Positions 1 through 9,627 of a DNA stretch of 64,000 nt are shown here, piece by piece. Under the pieces are notes generated by a model, which made no database searches, was not told the DNA's origin, and saw only the letters and a list, made by a program, of their open reading frames with translations. The position numbers and the translations under genes are program-made. Source of the stretch: Pelagibacter sp047722505 (GTDB taxonomy: Bacteria; Pseudomonadota; Alphaproteobacteria; Pelagibacterales; Pelagibacteraceae); assembly GCF_047722505.1 (NCBI RefSeq), contig NZ_CP159814.1, positions 620,001-684,000 of the forward strand. The letters run 5' to 3'. The number at the start of each line of letters is the position of its first letter. Within the stretch, counting starts at the first letter, position 1.

Positions 1-752
1 ATATTTTAAGATTTCACTCTGTATACTGGCCTGCATTTTTAATGGCTGCAAAAATACCTTTACCTAAGAAGGTTTATGGTCATGGCTGGATTTTATCTGG
101 TGATGAAAAGATGTCCAAATCAAAAGGGAATATTCTTGATCCTTTAGATATTATTGAAATTTATGGTCTTGATCCCTTAAGATATTACTTAATTAAAGAG
201 GTTTCATTTGGTAATGATGGTAACATTTCACAAGATAGGTTAGAGAATTGTATCAATAGTGATTTGGCTAATAATTATGGAAATTTATGTCAAAGAGTTA
301 CCACATTTGCTGAGAAAAATTGCTTATCATCGATACCAGATAATAAAAAATTTAATGACGAAGATTTAGTGATGCTAAATAGATTTACTGATAATTTGAC
401 GGCATTACGTACTGAAATTGATAATCAAAATATTAATTATTATATTAATTTCATTGTTAGTGCTTTATTTGAAGCAAATAAGTATTTTAATGATCAAGAA
501 CCTTGGAAAAAAAAAGATGATAAAGATAGATTAAGTACAATTGTCTACACATCATTAGAAATGATCAGAAAAATATCATTCATGCTTTATCCAATAATTC
601 CAAGTTCAATAGAAAAAGCCTTAAAGATTTTTAATTTAAATGTAGATGCAATTAACTTTGAATCTATTGCAAAACATGACTATCTTGTATCTGGAAAACC
701 TATTAATAAAATAGATATTTTATTTAAAAAAATTGAAAAGAAAGATGATTGA
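1..752 (+). CDS. metG: Methionyl-tRNA synthetase, C-terminal part (5' end outside window)
   Basis: The open frame runs from the left edge, so only about the last 249 residues are visible. They begin in the catalytic core and include the class I KMSKS loop (codons near 108-122), followed by the helical anticodon-binding domain. The enzyme charges tRNA-Met in the cytoplasm. No C-terminal tRNA-binding (EMAP-like) domain follows, so this is the short form common in Alphaproteobacteria. It ends by overlapping the tatD start, which suggests a metG-tatD-MBL operon. The ATG at 42 is internal and not the true start. Identification is by motif and neighbourhood. Confidence 0.95.
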   Translation, partial: ILRFHSVYWPAFLMAAKIPLPKKVYGHGWILSGDEKMSKSKGNILDPLDIIEIYGLDPLRYYLIKEVSFGNDGNISQDRLENCINSDLANNYGNLCQRVTTFAEKNCLSSIPDNKKFNDEDLVMLNRFTDNLTALRTEIDNQNINYYINFIVSALFEANKYFNDQEPWKKKDDKDRLSTIVYTSLEMIRKISFMLYPIIPSSIEKALKIFNLNVDAINFESIAKHDYLVSGKPINKIDILFKKIEKKDD

Positions 753-1509
753 TTCTCATTGTCATTTAGATCATGAACCTTTGCTTGAGAATTTAAGTGA
801 TGTTATAAAAAGATCAAAAGAAGTTGGTATCTCAAAATTATTAACGATATGCACTACGGTAGAAAGTTTTGATAGAATAAAGAATATTATTAAATTAGAT
901 CCAATGATTTATGGTACGTTTGGTATACATCCTCATGAAACTGGGGAAAGTCTTTTAATTGATAAAAATTATATAATTAATCAAATAAATCAAAATGAAA
1001 GAATTATTGGCATCGGTGAAACTGGCTTAGATTTTTTTTATAATCATAGCAACAAAGAAAGGCAAATTGAAAGCTTTAAAGCTCATATAGAGGCTTCTAT
1101 AGTTCTTAATATACCTATTATCATACATTCTAGAAATGCTGAGGATGAAACATATAAAATCCTTAAATCATATAAATCAGAAAAATTAAAAATTTTAATG
1201 CATTGTTTTACCGGTTCATTAAATTTTGCAAATCAATTACTTGGATTAAATGCTTTTTTTTCTGCAAGTGGAATAATTACTTTTAAAAATAGTTTAGATC
1301 TTCAAGAAACTTTTAAAAATATTCCCTTAGATAGACTACTTGTCGAAACAGATAGCCCATTTTTAGCCCCTATACCGATGAGGGGAAAAAAAAATGAACC
1401 AAGTTTTATCAAATATACACTCGAAAAATTATCCATTTTAAAAGAAAAGACTGATGAAGAGATGTCCAATTTAACTACTAAAAATTTTAATAAACTTTTT
1501 AACCTATAA
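745..1509 (+). CDS. tatD: TatD family metal-dependent hydrolase (DNase)
   Basis: The protein has about 254 residues. I place the start at the ATG at 745, which overlaps the metG stop, instead of the in-frame TTG at 733, because TatD proteins begin with the metal-binding HxH a few residues in (MIDSHCH here). Other TatD metal ligands are visible: the Glu in GIGETGLD, the His in IIIHSR, the His in MHCFTG and the Asp in ETDSPFLAP. Family members are metal-dependent 3'-5' exonucleases acting on DNA, and the physiological substrate is not settled. The gene sits between metG and an MBL-fold gene, with which it overlaps by one base. Confidence 0.93.
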   Translation: MIDSHCHLDHEPLLENLSDVIKRSKEVGISKLLTICTTVESFDRIKNIIKLDPMIYGTFGIHPHETGESLLIDKNYIINQINQNERIIGIGETGLDFFYNHSNKERQIESFKAHIEASIVLNIPIIIHSRNAEDETYKILKSYKSEKLKILMHCFTGSLNFANQLLGLNAFFSASGIITFKNSLDLQETFKNIPLDRLLVETDSPFLAPIPMRGKKNEPSFIKYTLEKLSILKEKTDEEMSNLTTKNFNKLFNL

Positions 1510-2288
1510 TGTCTCTTAAATTTGTCATTTTGGGCAGTGGTAGCTCAATGGGTGTGCCTAGAGCAGATGGATATTCTGGCAATTGTGATTTGAAAAATAA
1601 AAAAAATTTTAGAACAAGATGTTCGGCTTTAATTAAATTTAATAATCAAAATATCTTAATAGATACATCGCCAGATTTGAGGTCACAACTTCTAAGAAAT
1701 AAAATTAGAATTATTAACAAAGTTTTTTATACACATCCTCACGCAGATCAAACACATGGTATTAATGACCTTCGTCCGTTTTTTTTAATAAACAAGAAGC
1801 AAATTCCAGTCTATGCAGACTCTAATACTAAAAAATATTTACTTTCCACTTTTAACTATTGTTTTAAATCATCTTATGGTTATCCATCTACTTTAAATAT
1901 TAACAGTCTTAAAAAAGAACATCAATTTACAAATAAAAATAAAAAAATTAAAATTGAATCAATTCCAGTTCAACATGGTATGATTAAAAGCATATGCTAT
2001 CTAATCAATAATACATTAGCTTATGCAAGCGATATTAGTTTATTTTTTAAAAAAGATTATAATAAATTAAAAAATTTAGAATACCTAATTATAGACTGTC
2101 TATGGTACCGTAATCATTCAGCACATTTCAACTTAGATCAAGTTTTGGAATTAGTTAAAATCTTAACTCCTAGAAAAACTATATTAACAAATATGCATAG
2201 TGATTTAGATTATACAAAACTTAAAAAAAGATTACCTAAAAATATTATTCCTGGTTTTGATGGCATGACTGTTAGTTTAAAGAATTAA
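1509..2288 (+). CDS. MBL-fold metallohydrolase (PhnP-like phosphodiesterase)
   Basis: This 259-residue protein has the metallo-beta-lactamase signature THPHADQTHG near residues 76-85, an early SGSSMGVPR segment, and a late NMHSDLDY segment supplying further metal ligands. The SGS/CGVP opening plus HxHxDH resembles PhnP and related cyclic phosphodiesterases. This family regularly follows metG-tatD in Alphaproteobacteria. Its ATG overlaps the tatD stop by one base, so it is probably co-transcribed. The precise substrate cannot be read from sequence. It ends tail to tail with the reverse-strand peroxidase gene, overlapping it by 12 bases. Confidence 0.88.
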   Translation: MSLKFVILGSGSSMGVPRADGYSGNCDLKNKKNFRTRCSALIKFNNQNILIDTSPDLRSQLLRNKIRIINKVFYTHPHADQTHGINDLRPFFLINKKQIPVYADSNTKKYLLSTFNYCFKSSYGYPSTLNINSLKKEHQFTNKNKKIKIESIPVQHGMIKSICYLINNTLAYASDISLFFKKDYNKLKNLEYLIIDCLWYRNHSAHFNLDQVLELVKILTPRKTILTNMHSDLDYTKLKKRLPKNIIPGFDGMTVSLKN

Positions 2289-2831
2289 GTCTATTTTTTT
2301 TGTTATTTTATCTGACATTGGTGTAATAAAAGAATTGAACGTGTCCTGGATTTTTCCATCTTTGTTAATTAAAATTTTATGAAAATTCCACTTAGGAATA
2401 GTTGAATTACCATAATTTTTTTTTGCCCATTTATATATGTCATGAGCATCATCACCTTTAACGTCGGTTTTGTCCATTATTGGAAATGTAATATTAAAAT
2501 TAGTTTCACAAAAATCTTTAATTTCCAAATTAGACCCTGGTTCTTGTCCACCAAACTGATTTGATGGAACACCAATTACATAGAAACCTTTGCCTTTATA
2601 CTTTTCATAAAGGTCTTGAAGGCCCTCATATTGCTTGGTAAAGCCACATTTACTAGCGACATTTACTAAAAGTATAGTTTTTCCTTTGTATTGGTTTAAA
2701 TCAATTGTTTCATTATTAATATTCTTTATTGAGTGATCAAAAAATAGCTTCTCGTACTTAGCATCAACTTTTTCAAAAAATGTAAACATAGATATAATTA
2801 TTAGGATTAATAAATTGTTTTTATAAAGCAT
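2277..2831 (-). CDS. Glutathione-peroxidase-family thiol peroxidase, exported
   Basis: This 184-residue protein has an N-terminal hydrophobic segment (about residues 5-20) suggesting export or a membrane anchor. The family tetrad is visible: Cys62 in SKCGFT, Gln92 in SNQFGG, and Trp148/Asn149 in PKWNFHK. The peroxidatic residue is Cys, not selenocysteine. Cys108, in DFCETNF, lies 46 residues after Cys62, the same spacing as the peroxidatic and resolving cysteines of yeast Gpx3. A thioredoxin-dependent 2-Cys mechanism is therefore more likely than true glutathione use. It reduces hydroperoxides, probably in the periplasm. It lies just downstream of nhaA on the same strand. Confidence 0.92.
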   Translation of the reverse strand: MLYKNNLLILIIISMFTFFEKVDAKYEKLFFDHSIKNINNETIDLNQYKGKTILLVNVASKCGFTKQYEGLQDLYEKYKGKGFYVIGVPSNQFGGQEPGSNLEIKDFCETNFNITFPIMDKTDVKGDDAHDIYKWAKKNYGNSTIPKWNFHKILINKDGKIQDTFNSFITPMSDKITKKIDLIL

Positions 2832-2834
2832 GAA

Positions 2835-4007
2835 TTATTTTTTAGAGGCATACAATAATATAAAATATCCAAATACTGTAGATAATAAAGATCCTGCTAG
2901 AACACCAATTTTTACACCATCTATATACTGAATATTTTCAGCAAAGGCTAAGTTTCCAACAAACAAGCTCATTGTAAAACCAACGCCTGTTAATATTGAA
3001 ACTCCATATAGACTTAACCAGTTAGACTTGTCTGGCATTTGTGCCACACCACATTTAACAGCAAAAAAAGAAACAAGCATTACTCCAACTTGTTTACCCA
3101 CAAATAAACCTAAAAGTATACCTAATGGCACAGGTTCTAATAAGCTTGACAAAGAAAGTCCCTCAAGAGAGACACCAGCATTGGCAAATGCAAATATAGG
3201 CATTATTATGAAAGCTACATAGGGACTAATTGCATGTTCAAGTTTAATTAACAAAGAAAAATCTTTTTCTTTAATTCTGTGAGGAATTGTTGAGGCTAAT
3301 AGAACACCTGCGATTGTTGCATGAATGCCAGACTTGTATGTAAAGAACCACATAAAAGCTCCGATTATTAAATATGGAATAAACTTTTTTACACCAAATT
3401 TGTTTAATAAGAGTAATAAAATATATGAAATTAAAATTAAACTAAGGTAACTAATACTTAGATCACCCGAGTAGAAAAAAGCGATAATCAATATAGCACC
3501 AAGATCATCAATAATAGCTAGAGCTGTCAAAAAAATTTTTAATGAAATAGGAACTCTTGAACCAAGTAAAGACAAAATGCCTAATGAAAAAGCAATATCT
3601 GTGGCAGAAGGTATGGCCCAACCATTTAGTGTTTCTGTGTTACCAAGATTTATTACTATATAAACAAGGGCAGGGATTACCATTCCACCCACGGCACCAA
3701 TTATGGGTAATAGTGCTTTTTTTAGATTAGAAAGTTCACCTTGAATAAATTCCCTTTTAATCTCTAAGGTAACAAAGAAAAAAAAAACAGCCATCAATAA
3801 ATCATTAATCCAATGATGTACCGAAAGTTTTAAACCGAAGTTATTAATACCGATAAACAGGTATTGCTCTAGGGTGTTAAAATATAATTCGCTGAAATTT
3901 GAATTGCTTATTACAAGAGCAATGATTGCAGCAATTAATAGAACCAAACCACTAGCAGCTTCTAGTTGAAAGAACCATTTAAAGGGTTTTGACAGTGTTC
4001 TAATCAT
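2835..4007 (-). CDS. nhaA: Na+/H+ antiporter NhaA
   Basis: The 390 residues match the usual NhaA length. About twelve hydrophobic segments are visible. The paired aspartates needed for cation binding are in the segment TALAIIDDLGA, and the SATDIAFSLG segment typical of TM4 is present. NhaA exports Na+ in exchange for H+ across the inner membrane, consistent with a marine lifestyle. It is followed after 3 bases by the Gpx gene and preceded closely by a zinc-ribbon membrane protein gene, so the three may share a transcript. No NhaR-type regulator is next to it. Confidence 0.96.
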   Translation of the reverse strand: MIRTLSKPFKWFFQLEAASGLVLLIAAIIALVISNSNFSELYFNTLEQYLFIGINNFGLKLSVHHWINDLLMAVFFFFVTLEIKREFIQGELSNLKKALLPIIGAVGGMVIPALVYIVINLGNTETLNGWAIPSATDIAFSLGILSLLGSRVPISLKIFLTALAIIDDLGAILIIAFFYSGDLSISYLSLILISYILLLLLNKFGVKKFIPYLIIGAFMWFFTYKSGIHATIAGVLLASTIPHRIKEKDFSLLIKLEHAISPYVAFIIMPIFAFANAGVSLEGLSLSSLLEPVPLGILLGLFVGKQVGVMLVSFFAVKCGVAQMPDKSNWLSLYGVSILTGVGFTMSLFVGNLAFAENIQYIDGVKIGVLAGSLLSTVFGYFILLYASKK

Positions 4008-4010
4008 AAA

Positions 4011-4418
4011 TTAAAATAAGTCCTTAAAAAATAAAGATATATCCTTAAGGCTTTCATATAAATTATAAAGCAAAAGTTCAATGTTTGGGACAATTTTACC
4101 TAGTGGTGATTTAAAAGTGTCAACAACAATAACAATTGCAATAAATGAAATGATGAAAACAGGAATTAAATTTAAAAAGTTTAATTTATTTATTTTTCTG
4201 TTTACAGGGCCATTTGTGAGCTCTTCAATTTTGGCCTCATCAACATTAATAATTGGCTTTTCCATTATTGTTTTTTCTACAACATTGTCATGAGATTTAT
4301 CTTTTTTAAAAAACCATCGATGCTTACAGCTACCACATTCTAACATTCTTCCAGCGTCTGTAATCAAACTAGCGTCAACATCAAATTTTTTTTTACATTT
4401 ATCACAAGAAATATTCAT
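4011..4418 (-). CDS. Zinc-ribbon (MJ0042-type) single-pass membrane protein
   Basis: This 135-residue protein starts with a four-cysteine zinc ribbon (Cys5, Cys8, Cys28, Cys31) followed by HRWFFKK. This matches the MJ0042/zinc_ribbon_5 motif found at the N terminus of many proteobacterial membrane proteins. One transmembrane helix follows at about residues 88-106, then a short tail. The zinc ribbon probably faces the cytoplasm. Function is unknown; relatives are often linked to secretion or cell-envelope roles. It lies 3 bases upstream of nhaA on the same strand. Confidence 0.8.
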   Translation of the reverse strand: MNISCDKCKKKFDVDASLITDAGRMLECGSCKHRWFFKKDKSHDNVVEKTIMEKPIINVDEAKIEELTNGPVNRKINKLNFLNLIPVFIISFIAIVIVVDTFKSPLGKIVPNIELLLYNLYESLKDISLFFKDLF

Positions 4419-4447
4419 ATTATTTTTTATAACAGTTTTTTTAAAAT

Positions 4448-5431
4448 TTACTTGTTTAATATAAAATAATTATTTTTGCTTAAATAATATCTAATATTGT
4501 GAATAACATTCTTGAAAACAAATTTTGGATAGAATTTAAATAAGATTTTGACGAATCTAAACCAACTTAAATAACGATTTAACATGCCACTACTATTAAT
4601 ATTGTGATGAGAATGTTCATAAGTAACATGATAAATATTAAATATTTTTGCTATCAAGTATTGTTTTTTAGTTAACTGACCATTAAGACCTGATCTAAGT
4701 GTAAAAATAGCTTTTTGTTTTGTGCCTTTATTTAAAAGATTTGAGATACCAATCAACTCATATTCGGAAAATAATGAGTCGATATAAGTTTTATGTTTAA
4801 TAATAATATTTTTAAGAATAATATTTGATATCTTTATTGCTAAATCTTTTTTATCTAAATAATCAATATTTAATATTCTTAATAAAAAATCAGCTTCTTC
4901 TACTGTTAAGCTAATAAATTGTGTTAGAGATGAAATATAATAATTAGGTAATTTATTGATTATCGACTCGGTAGTTGAAAAATATTGTTTATGAAATTCA
5001 AATAATGTTCCATATTTTATAGATTGGTTTTTATCAAAAAAATTAATTTTTTTTGTTATTATTGTATCAGCATCCCAAATTATAATTTTTTTATTTTCTT
5101 TTTTTATAAAGTCTAAAGTAAAAACTAATTTAAGAATTTGCTGATAATACCATTGAAGTCTATTATTCATTAGTTTTTTAAAAGTTTCTTCAGCTTTTAT
5201 ATTCATGAATATATTTTTAAATTCTTCAAATGAGATTAGATCATCTTCACAAAATAAATTAAATTCATTAAATTTGAGATTTTTTTTAAATATTTGCATT
5301 TCTGAACTGGGACAAATAATATTAATATTTATAAAGTTGTAAAATTCTTTTAGATTTTTATAGTTTTGTTCAATAATCGGCAAATCTCTAGCCAATGATA
5401 CTTGGCAAAAGTTTAATGTGGTGTTGTCCAT
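4448..5431 (-). CDS. Glycosyltransferase-like protein (DUF6492-like)
   Basis: This 327-residue protein has no clear signal peptide. Residues 90-125 carry a segment of the type RLQWYYQQILKL followed by IIIWDADTI, with Asp120-x-Asp122 as a likely DxD nucleotide-sugar/metal motif. That layout resembles the DUF6492 group of putative sugar transferases found in polysaccharide loci. The rest is very rich in Asn, Ile and Lys. It is isolated between the nhaA cluster and tRNA-Pro, so context gives little help. The family assignment is from memory of the motif; activity is inferred. Confidence 0.6.
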   Translation of the reverse strand: MDNTTLNFCQVSLARDLPIIEQNYKNLKEFYNFININIICPSSEMQIFKKNLKFNEFNLFCEDDLISFEEFKNIFMNIKAEETFKKLMNNRLQWYYQQILKLVFTLDFIKKENKKIIIWDADTIITKKINFFDKNQSIKYGTLFEFHKQYFSTTESIINKLPNYYISSLTQFISLTVEEADFLLRILNIDYLDKKDLAIKISNIILKNIIIKHKTYIDSLFSEYELIGISNLLNKGTKQKAIFTLRSGLNGQLTKKQYLIAKIFNIYHVTYEHSHHNINSSGMLNRYLSWFRFVKILFKFYPKFVFKNVIHNIRYYLSKNNYFILNK

Positions 5432-5504
5432 ATAAAATATTAATTTGAAATATGATTAATAATATAGTTGTAAACTAAAGCAATTGCTTTATAAAAACGT
5501 AACT

Positions 5505-5581
<77 letters not shown>

Positions 5582-5585
5582 TATT

Positions 5586-5867
5586 ATGAAAAAAGCAAAA
5601 ATTTATATACCTACAAAAAACTCAATGCAATCTGGCCTGGGGAAATCTGACATGTGGCTTATTAGATTTGAAACTGTTAATACTGACATTAATCCTTTAA
5701 TGGGTTGGGAGTCTAGCACAGACACATTATCTGAATTAAATTTAGAATTTTCTACTAAAGAGCTAGCCATTGAATATGCAAAAAAAAATAAAATTGACTT
5801 TGAAATAATTGAACCTCAAAAAAGAAAAACAGTTAAAAAATCATACGCAGATAATTTTCTAAAATAA
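5586..5867 (+). CDS. NDUFS4-like respiratory complex I accessory protein (ETC_C1_NDUFA4 family)
   Basis: The open frame extends back through tRNA-Pro, but the sensible start is the ATG at 5586, giving 93 residues. The core (IYIPTKNSMQSGLG, WLIRFE, GWESSTDTLSEL, FSTKELAIEYAKKN, KSYADNF) matches the alphaproteobacterial homologue of mitochondrial NDUFS4, the 18-kDa accessory subunit of NADH:ubiquinone oxidoreductase. It likely stabilises the N-module of complex I. It starts only 4 bases after tRNA-Pro and overlaps the next gene by one base. Confidence 0.88.
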   Translation: MKKAKIYIPTKNSMQSGLGKSDMWLIRFETVNTDINPLMGWESSTDTLSELNLEFSTKELAIEYAKKNKIDFEIIEPQKRKTVKKSYADNFLK

Positions 5868-6859
5868 TGTTTAAATTTTTTATCCAAAAAAAATGGCAAA
5901 TATGGTCTTGGTTAGGTTCATTTGTAATTTTATCATCATTGTGGGTTCAAGTAAAAATTGATGTAAAAATAAATGAATGGTTTGGCGTGTTCTACGACAT
6001 GATTCAAAAGGCACTTGCTAAACCCAACGCTATTACAATTGAAGAGTACTGGGCAAATTTAGCATCATTTATTACACTAGCTGGAATATATATAGCTCTT
6101 TACGTTGTAATTAGTTTTTTTACAGCTCACTTCTTGTTTAGATGGAGAACTGCGATGGTCGAATGGTATCATTCTGTTTATGATAGAGCTCGTAAAATAG
6201 AAGGTGCCTCACAAAGAGTTCAAGAAGATACAATTAAGTTTACCCGTATTATGGAATCTCTAGGTACAAGTTTTATTGAATCGGTCATGGTATTAATACA
6301 ATTTACTCCAATTTTATTAGGACTATCAGTCGGTATACCAATCTTCTTTTTTGGTGATTGGCAATATGGATTGATAACTGGTGCATTACTTTGGACATTG
6401 GGTGGTACAGCATTCTTGATAGGATTAGGATGGATATTGCGTTTAGTTGGAGTGGAATATGATCTTCAAAAAAAAGAGGCTGCATACAGAAAGATATTAG
6501 TAGTAGCTGAAGATGATGGCAACATTAGACCTAAAACAATAAATGAATTATTTGATGACGTTCGTTCAATTCACTTTTTAAGCTACACAAGGTATTTATA
6601 TTTTAATATTGGTCGTATGGCTTACTTACAAGCAAATGTATTATCGGCTTATGTTTTCTTAGCTCCAGCTATTGTAGCCGGTGTTGTAACATTAGGTGTT
6701 ATGCAGCAAATTATAAGAGCTTTTGGAAGAGTTGAGGGTTCTATGCAATATTTGTTAAAAGCTTGGCCTACAATTATAGAGTTGGCAAGTGTTTATAAAC
6801 GTCTAAGAGAATTTGAGAGTGTAATAAATTCTACTGAAATAGTTATTCAAAAAGATTAA
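5867..6859 (+). CDS. SbmA/BacA-like inner-membrane transporter
   Basis: This 330-residue protein contains characteristic SbmA/BacA segments: HFLFRWRTAMVEWYHSVY, IEGASQRVQEDTIKF, LEYDLQKKEAAYRK-like text and ASVYKRLREFE at the end. Family members are proton-driven importers of peptides and, in rhizobia, determinants of host interaction and very-long-chain lipid A. E. coli SbmA has 406 residues; this one lacks roughly the first 70, starting at the equivalent of the second membrane helix. The overlap with the preceding stop (TAATG) supports the start used. It overlaps glpX by one base. The role in a free-living marine cell is inferred to be peptide uptake. Confidence 0.85.
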   Translation: MFKFFIQKKWQIWSWLGSFVILSSLWVQVKIDVKINEWFGVFYDMIQKALAKPNAITIEEYWANLASFITLAGIYIALYVVISFFTAHFLFRWRTAMVEWYHSVYDRARKIEGASQRVQEDTIKFTRIMESLGTSFIESVMVLIQFTPILLGLSVGIPIFFFGDWQYGLITGALLWTLGGTAFLIGLGWILRLVGVEYDLQKKEAAYRKILVVAEDDGNIRPKTINELFDDVRSIHFLSYTRYLYFNIGRMAYLQANVLSAYVFLAPAIVAGVVTLGVMQQIIRAFGRVEGSMQYLLKAWPTIIELASVYKRLREFESVINSTEIVIQKD

Positions 6860-7806
6860 TGGCTATTGATAAAAAATATGTTGATCAAATTTTAAAAGTT
6901 TCTGAAAAAGCAGCTCTTGCATCATTTTATTTGGTTGGAAAAAAAGACAAGATCGCAGCAGATCAAGCTGCTGTTGATGCAATGCGATCTGAATTGAATA
7001 AAATAAACATGAATGGTGAAGTTGTTATTGGTGAAGGTTCACTTGATAAGGCACCTATGCTTTATACGGGTGAAAAACTTGGAAATAAAAATGGACCCTA
7101 TTTTGATATAGCTGTTGATCCTTTAGAAGGAACAAATTTTGCAGCAAACAATTTACCTGGAGCAACTTCTGTTATTGCTATTGCTGAAAAAGGAAATCTT
7201 TTTAATGCACCGGAAACATATATGGATAAAATTGCAACTGGGCCAATTGAAAAAGGATTAGTTGATCTAGAATTTCCGTTAAAGAAAAATGTCACAAATC
7301 TTGCTGATTTTCTAAACAAAGATATTTCATCAATCACAGCATGTATAATGGATAGACCAAGACATAAAAAAATAATTGATGAACTTAAACAGTTAAATAT
7401 TAACATTAAATTAATTACTGACGGTGATGTGTTAGGCGCATTGTATGTGACAAATCCAAAATATAAAGTTGATATTTTTTTAGGTGTAGGGGGTGGCCCA
7501 GAAGGGGTTCTAGCAGCATCAGCCCTTGATGCTTTTAACTGTCATTTTCAAGGTAGATTCATATTTGATAACGATAAAGATATTAAAGATGCAAAAGAAA
7601 TGGGAATAAATGATTTAAATAAAAAATATGAATTGAATGAAATTATAAAAGGGGACTCTATATTTTGCTCAACAGGGATTACCTCAAGTGAAATGTTAAA
7701 TGGAGTGGTATTAAACAATAATGAATATATTACCGAAACATTAGTTACTCACAAAAGTTTAAAATTTAAAGAAATTATAAAAAGAACAAATCTTATTGAA
7801 GAATGA
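6859..7806 (+). CDS. glpX: Class II fructose-1,6-bisphosphatase
   Basis: This 315-residue protein matches the GlpX family: VVIGEGSLDKAPML near residues 54-67, DIAVDPLEGT near 89-98 (metal/phosphate site), and GVGGGPEGVLAASAL near 209-223. It hydrolyses fructose-1,6-bisphosphate to fructose-6-phosphate in gluconeogenesis, in the cytoplasm. The start overlaps the previous stop by one base, and the end overlaps the recJ start by four (ATGA), so translational coupling is likely. In many Alphaproteobacteria glpX sits beside recJ and hom; here hom lies about 10 kb away. Confidence 0.95.
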   Translation: MAIDKKYVDQILKVSEKAALASFYLVGKKDKIAADQAAVDAMRSELNKINMNGEVVIGEGSLDKAPMLYTGEKLGNKNGPYFDIAVDPLEGTNFAANNLPGATSVIAIAEKGNLFNAPETYMDKIATGPIEKGLVDLEFPLKKNVTNLADFLNKDISSITACIMDRPRHKKIIDELKQLNINIKLITDGDVLGALYVTNPKYKVDIFLGVGGGPEGVLAASALDAFNCHFQGRFIFDNDKDIKDAKEMGINDLNKKYELNEIIKGDSIFCSTGITSSEMLNGVVLNNNEYITETLVTHKSLKFKEIIKRTNLIEE

Positions 7807-9497
7807 TTTCTGTTTCAGGTAAGAAGTGGGAACAAAAAAAAATTAATCAAAATTTAGTTGATAAATTAAAACAAGATTTTAATTTTAGTGACATTTTATC
7901 TAGACTGGTTATTTCAAGAAAATTTGAAGATGATGAAATTGCAACAATCAATACAGATTTAGATTTAAATAACGTTTTTTTAAATAATAAAGATTTTAAT
8001 CAATCTATTCATCTTGTCGTTAATTGTATCAATAATAATGAAAAAATATGTATTTTAGGTGATTATGATGTTGATGGGTCGACCGCTACTTCATTATTTG
8101 TTAAATTTTTAGAAAGTATAAATCATTCATTTTTTTACTATATACCTGACAGGGTAGAGGATGGGTATGGTGCTACCAAAAAATTATTTCAAAAACTGAT
8201 CTTAGAAAATCCCAAATTGATTATAATGGTTGATTGCGGCTCTACCTCTAATGAAGCAATAAATTTTTTAAATGAAAATGAAATAAAATCTTTAATCATT
8301 GATCATCATGAAATTAATAAACCATTTCCAAATGCAAACTCAATTATAAATCCTAAAAAAGATAATGGGTATAAAGAATATGATTATTTATGCGCCACCT
8401 CCCTTTCTTATTTTTTTTTAGATTTACTAATTAAAGAAATTAAAAGTGAAATGAATATATCTGATTACTTGATATATGTTTTGTTAGCTACAGTGTGTGA
8501 TGTGATGCCCTTAAGAAAACTTAACAGGTTAATTGCATTAAATGCTCTTAAAAATTTTGATATAAAAAAAAATTTACCTCTGAATACTTTGTTTGAATTA
8601 AATGAAAAAAAAAATAAAATTAATATTAATGATTTAGGTTATTTAATTGGGCCTATATTAAATGCTGGTGGAAGACTAGGTAAGTCTCAATATGCCACAG
8701 AATTATTATCTTCTAATAACGCACATGTTGTCACAAATAGATCTACTCATTTAATTCGATTAAATGATAAAAGAAAAGAAATCGAAACATTAGTATTAAA
8801 TGAAATTGATTTTGAAAAAATTGAAAAAGAAAATAAAAAGGTAATTATTTACTATAATCCAAATATAAACGAAGGTTTAATTGGAATTATTGCCGCAAGA
8901 TTAAAAGATTATTTTAATAAACCGTCTATAGTTATAACCACATCTAATGAATTACTAAAAGGATCTGCAAGATCGGTTTCTAATTATAACATTGGTCGTG
9001 TAATTAAAAATTCATTAGATAAAGATATAATTATAGGTGGTGGTGGTCACAATATGGCTGCAGGATTTACCTTAGATAAAAAAAATCTAAAAAGTTTTGA
9101 AAATTATATATTGAGTGATTTTTTAAAAAATAATACTGAAAATAATAATTTTTTTTTATATGAATCAGAAGTCTCATCATTAGCTTTTAATCAAGAATTT
9201 TATGATGATATAAAAAAATTGGAACCCTTTGGGACAGGAAACTCAGTACCAACATTCATGGTAAAAAATTTAAGTATAATTAGGCCCTGTGTGTTAAATA
9301 ATAAACATATATCTTTAATATTAAAATCAAAAACAGGATTTTCAATTAAATCAATATCATTTAATTCTATTAACACTAAGATGGGTGAATACTTAATGAG
9401 CTATAAAAATAACATCAATGTAATAGGTCAAATCAATGAAAATATCTGGAATAATAAAAAAACTCTTCAATTAACTATTAGAGACCTTATCCTATAA
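7803..9497 (+). CDS. recJ: Single-stranded-DNA-specific exonuclease RecJ
   Basis: The 564 residues match RecJ length. DHH-family motifs are visible: DYDVDGS (87-93), DCGS (144-147), DHHE (167-170), and the DHHA1 glycine-rich segment GGGGHNMAAGF further on, followed by the OB-fold region (EPFGTGNSVPTF). RecJ degrades 5' ends of single-stranded DNA in recombination and mismatch repair. It overlaps glpX by four bases and is followed by tRNA-Glu. Confidence 0.95.
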   Translation: MISVSGKKWEQKKINQNLVDKLKQDFNFSDILSRLVISRKFEDDEIATINTDLDLNNVFLNNKDFNQSIHLVVNCINNNEKICILGDYDVDGSTATSLFVKFLESINHSFFYYIPDRVEDGYGATKKLFQKLILENPKLIIMVDCGSTSNEAINFLNENEIKSLIIDHHEINKPFPNANSIINPKKDNGYKEYDYLCATSLSYFFLDLLIKEIKSEMNISDYLIYVLLATVCDVMPLRKLNRLIALNALKNFDIKKNLPLNTLFELNEKKNKININDLGYLIGPILNAGGRLGKSQYATELLSSNNAHVVTNRSTHLIRLNDKRKEIETLVLNEIDFEKIEKENKKVIIYYNPNINEGLIGIIAARLKDYFNKPSIVITTSNELLKGSARSVSNYNIGRVIKNSLDKDIIIGGGGHNMAAGFTLDKKNLKSFENYILSDFLKNNTENNNFFLYESEVSSLAFNQEFYDDIKKLEPFGTGNSVPTFMVKNLSIIRPCVLNNKHISLILKSKTGFSIKSISFNSINTKMGEYLMSYKNNINVIGQINENIWNNKKTLQLTIRDLIL

Positions 9498-9547
9498 TTT
9501 AATTACGCTTGATAAATAATGACTTTTAAAATAAAAGATCACAACAT

Positions 9548-9622
9548 GGTCCCTTCGTCTATCGGTTAGGACAGCTGGTTTTCATCCTGCAAAGGGGGGT
9601 TCGATTCCCCCAGGGACCGCCA
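9548..9622 (+). tRNA. tRNA-Glu (anticodon TTC)
   Basis: A 75-nt cloverleaf. GGTCCCT (9548-9554) pairs with AGGGACC (9612-9618), the discriminator is G9619 and CCA is encoded. The anticodon loop TTTTCAT gives TTC; the anticodon stem carries one T-T mismatch (9576/9588). The T-arm has GGTTCGATTCC. It marks the left edge of an accessory segment that ends with a tyrosine recombinase gene. Confidence 0.96.
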
Positions 9623-9627
9623 TCATT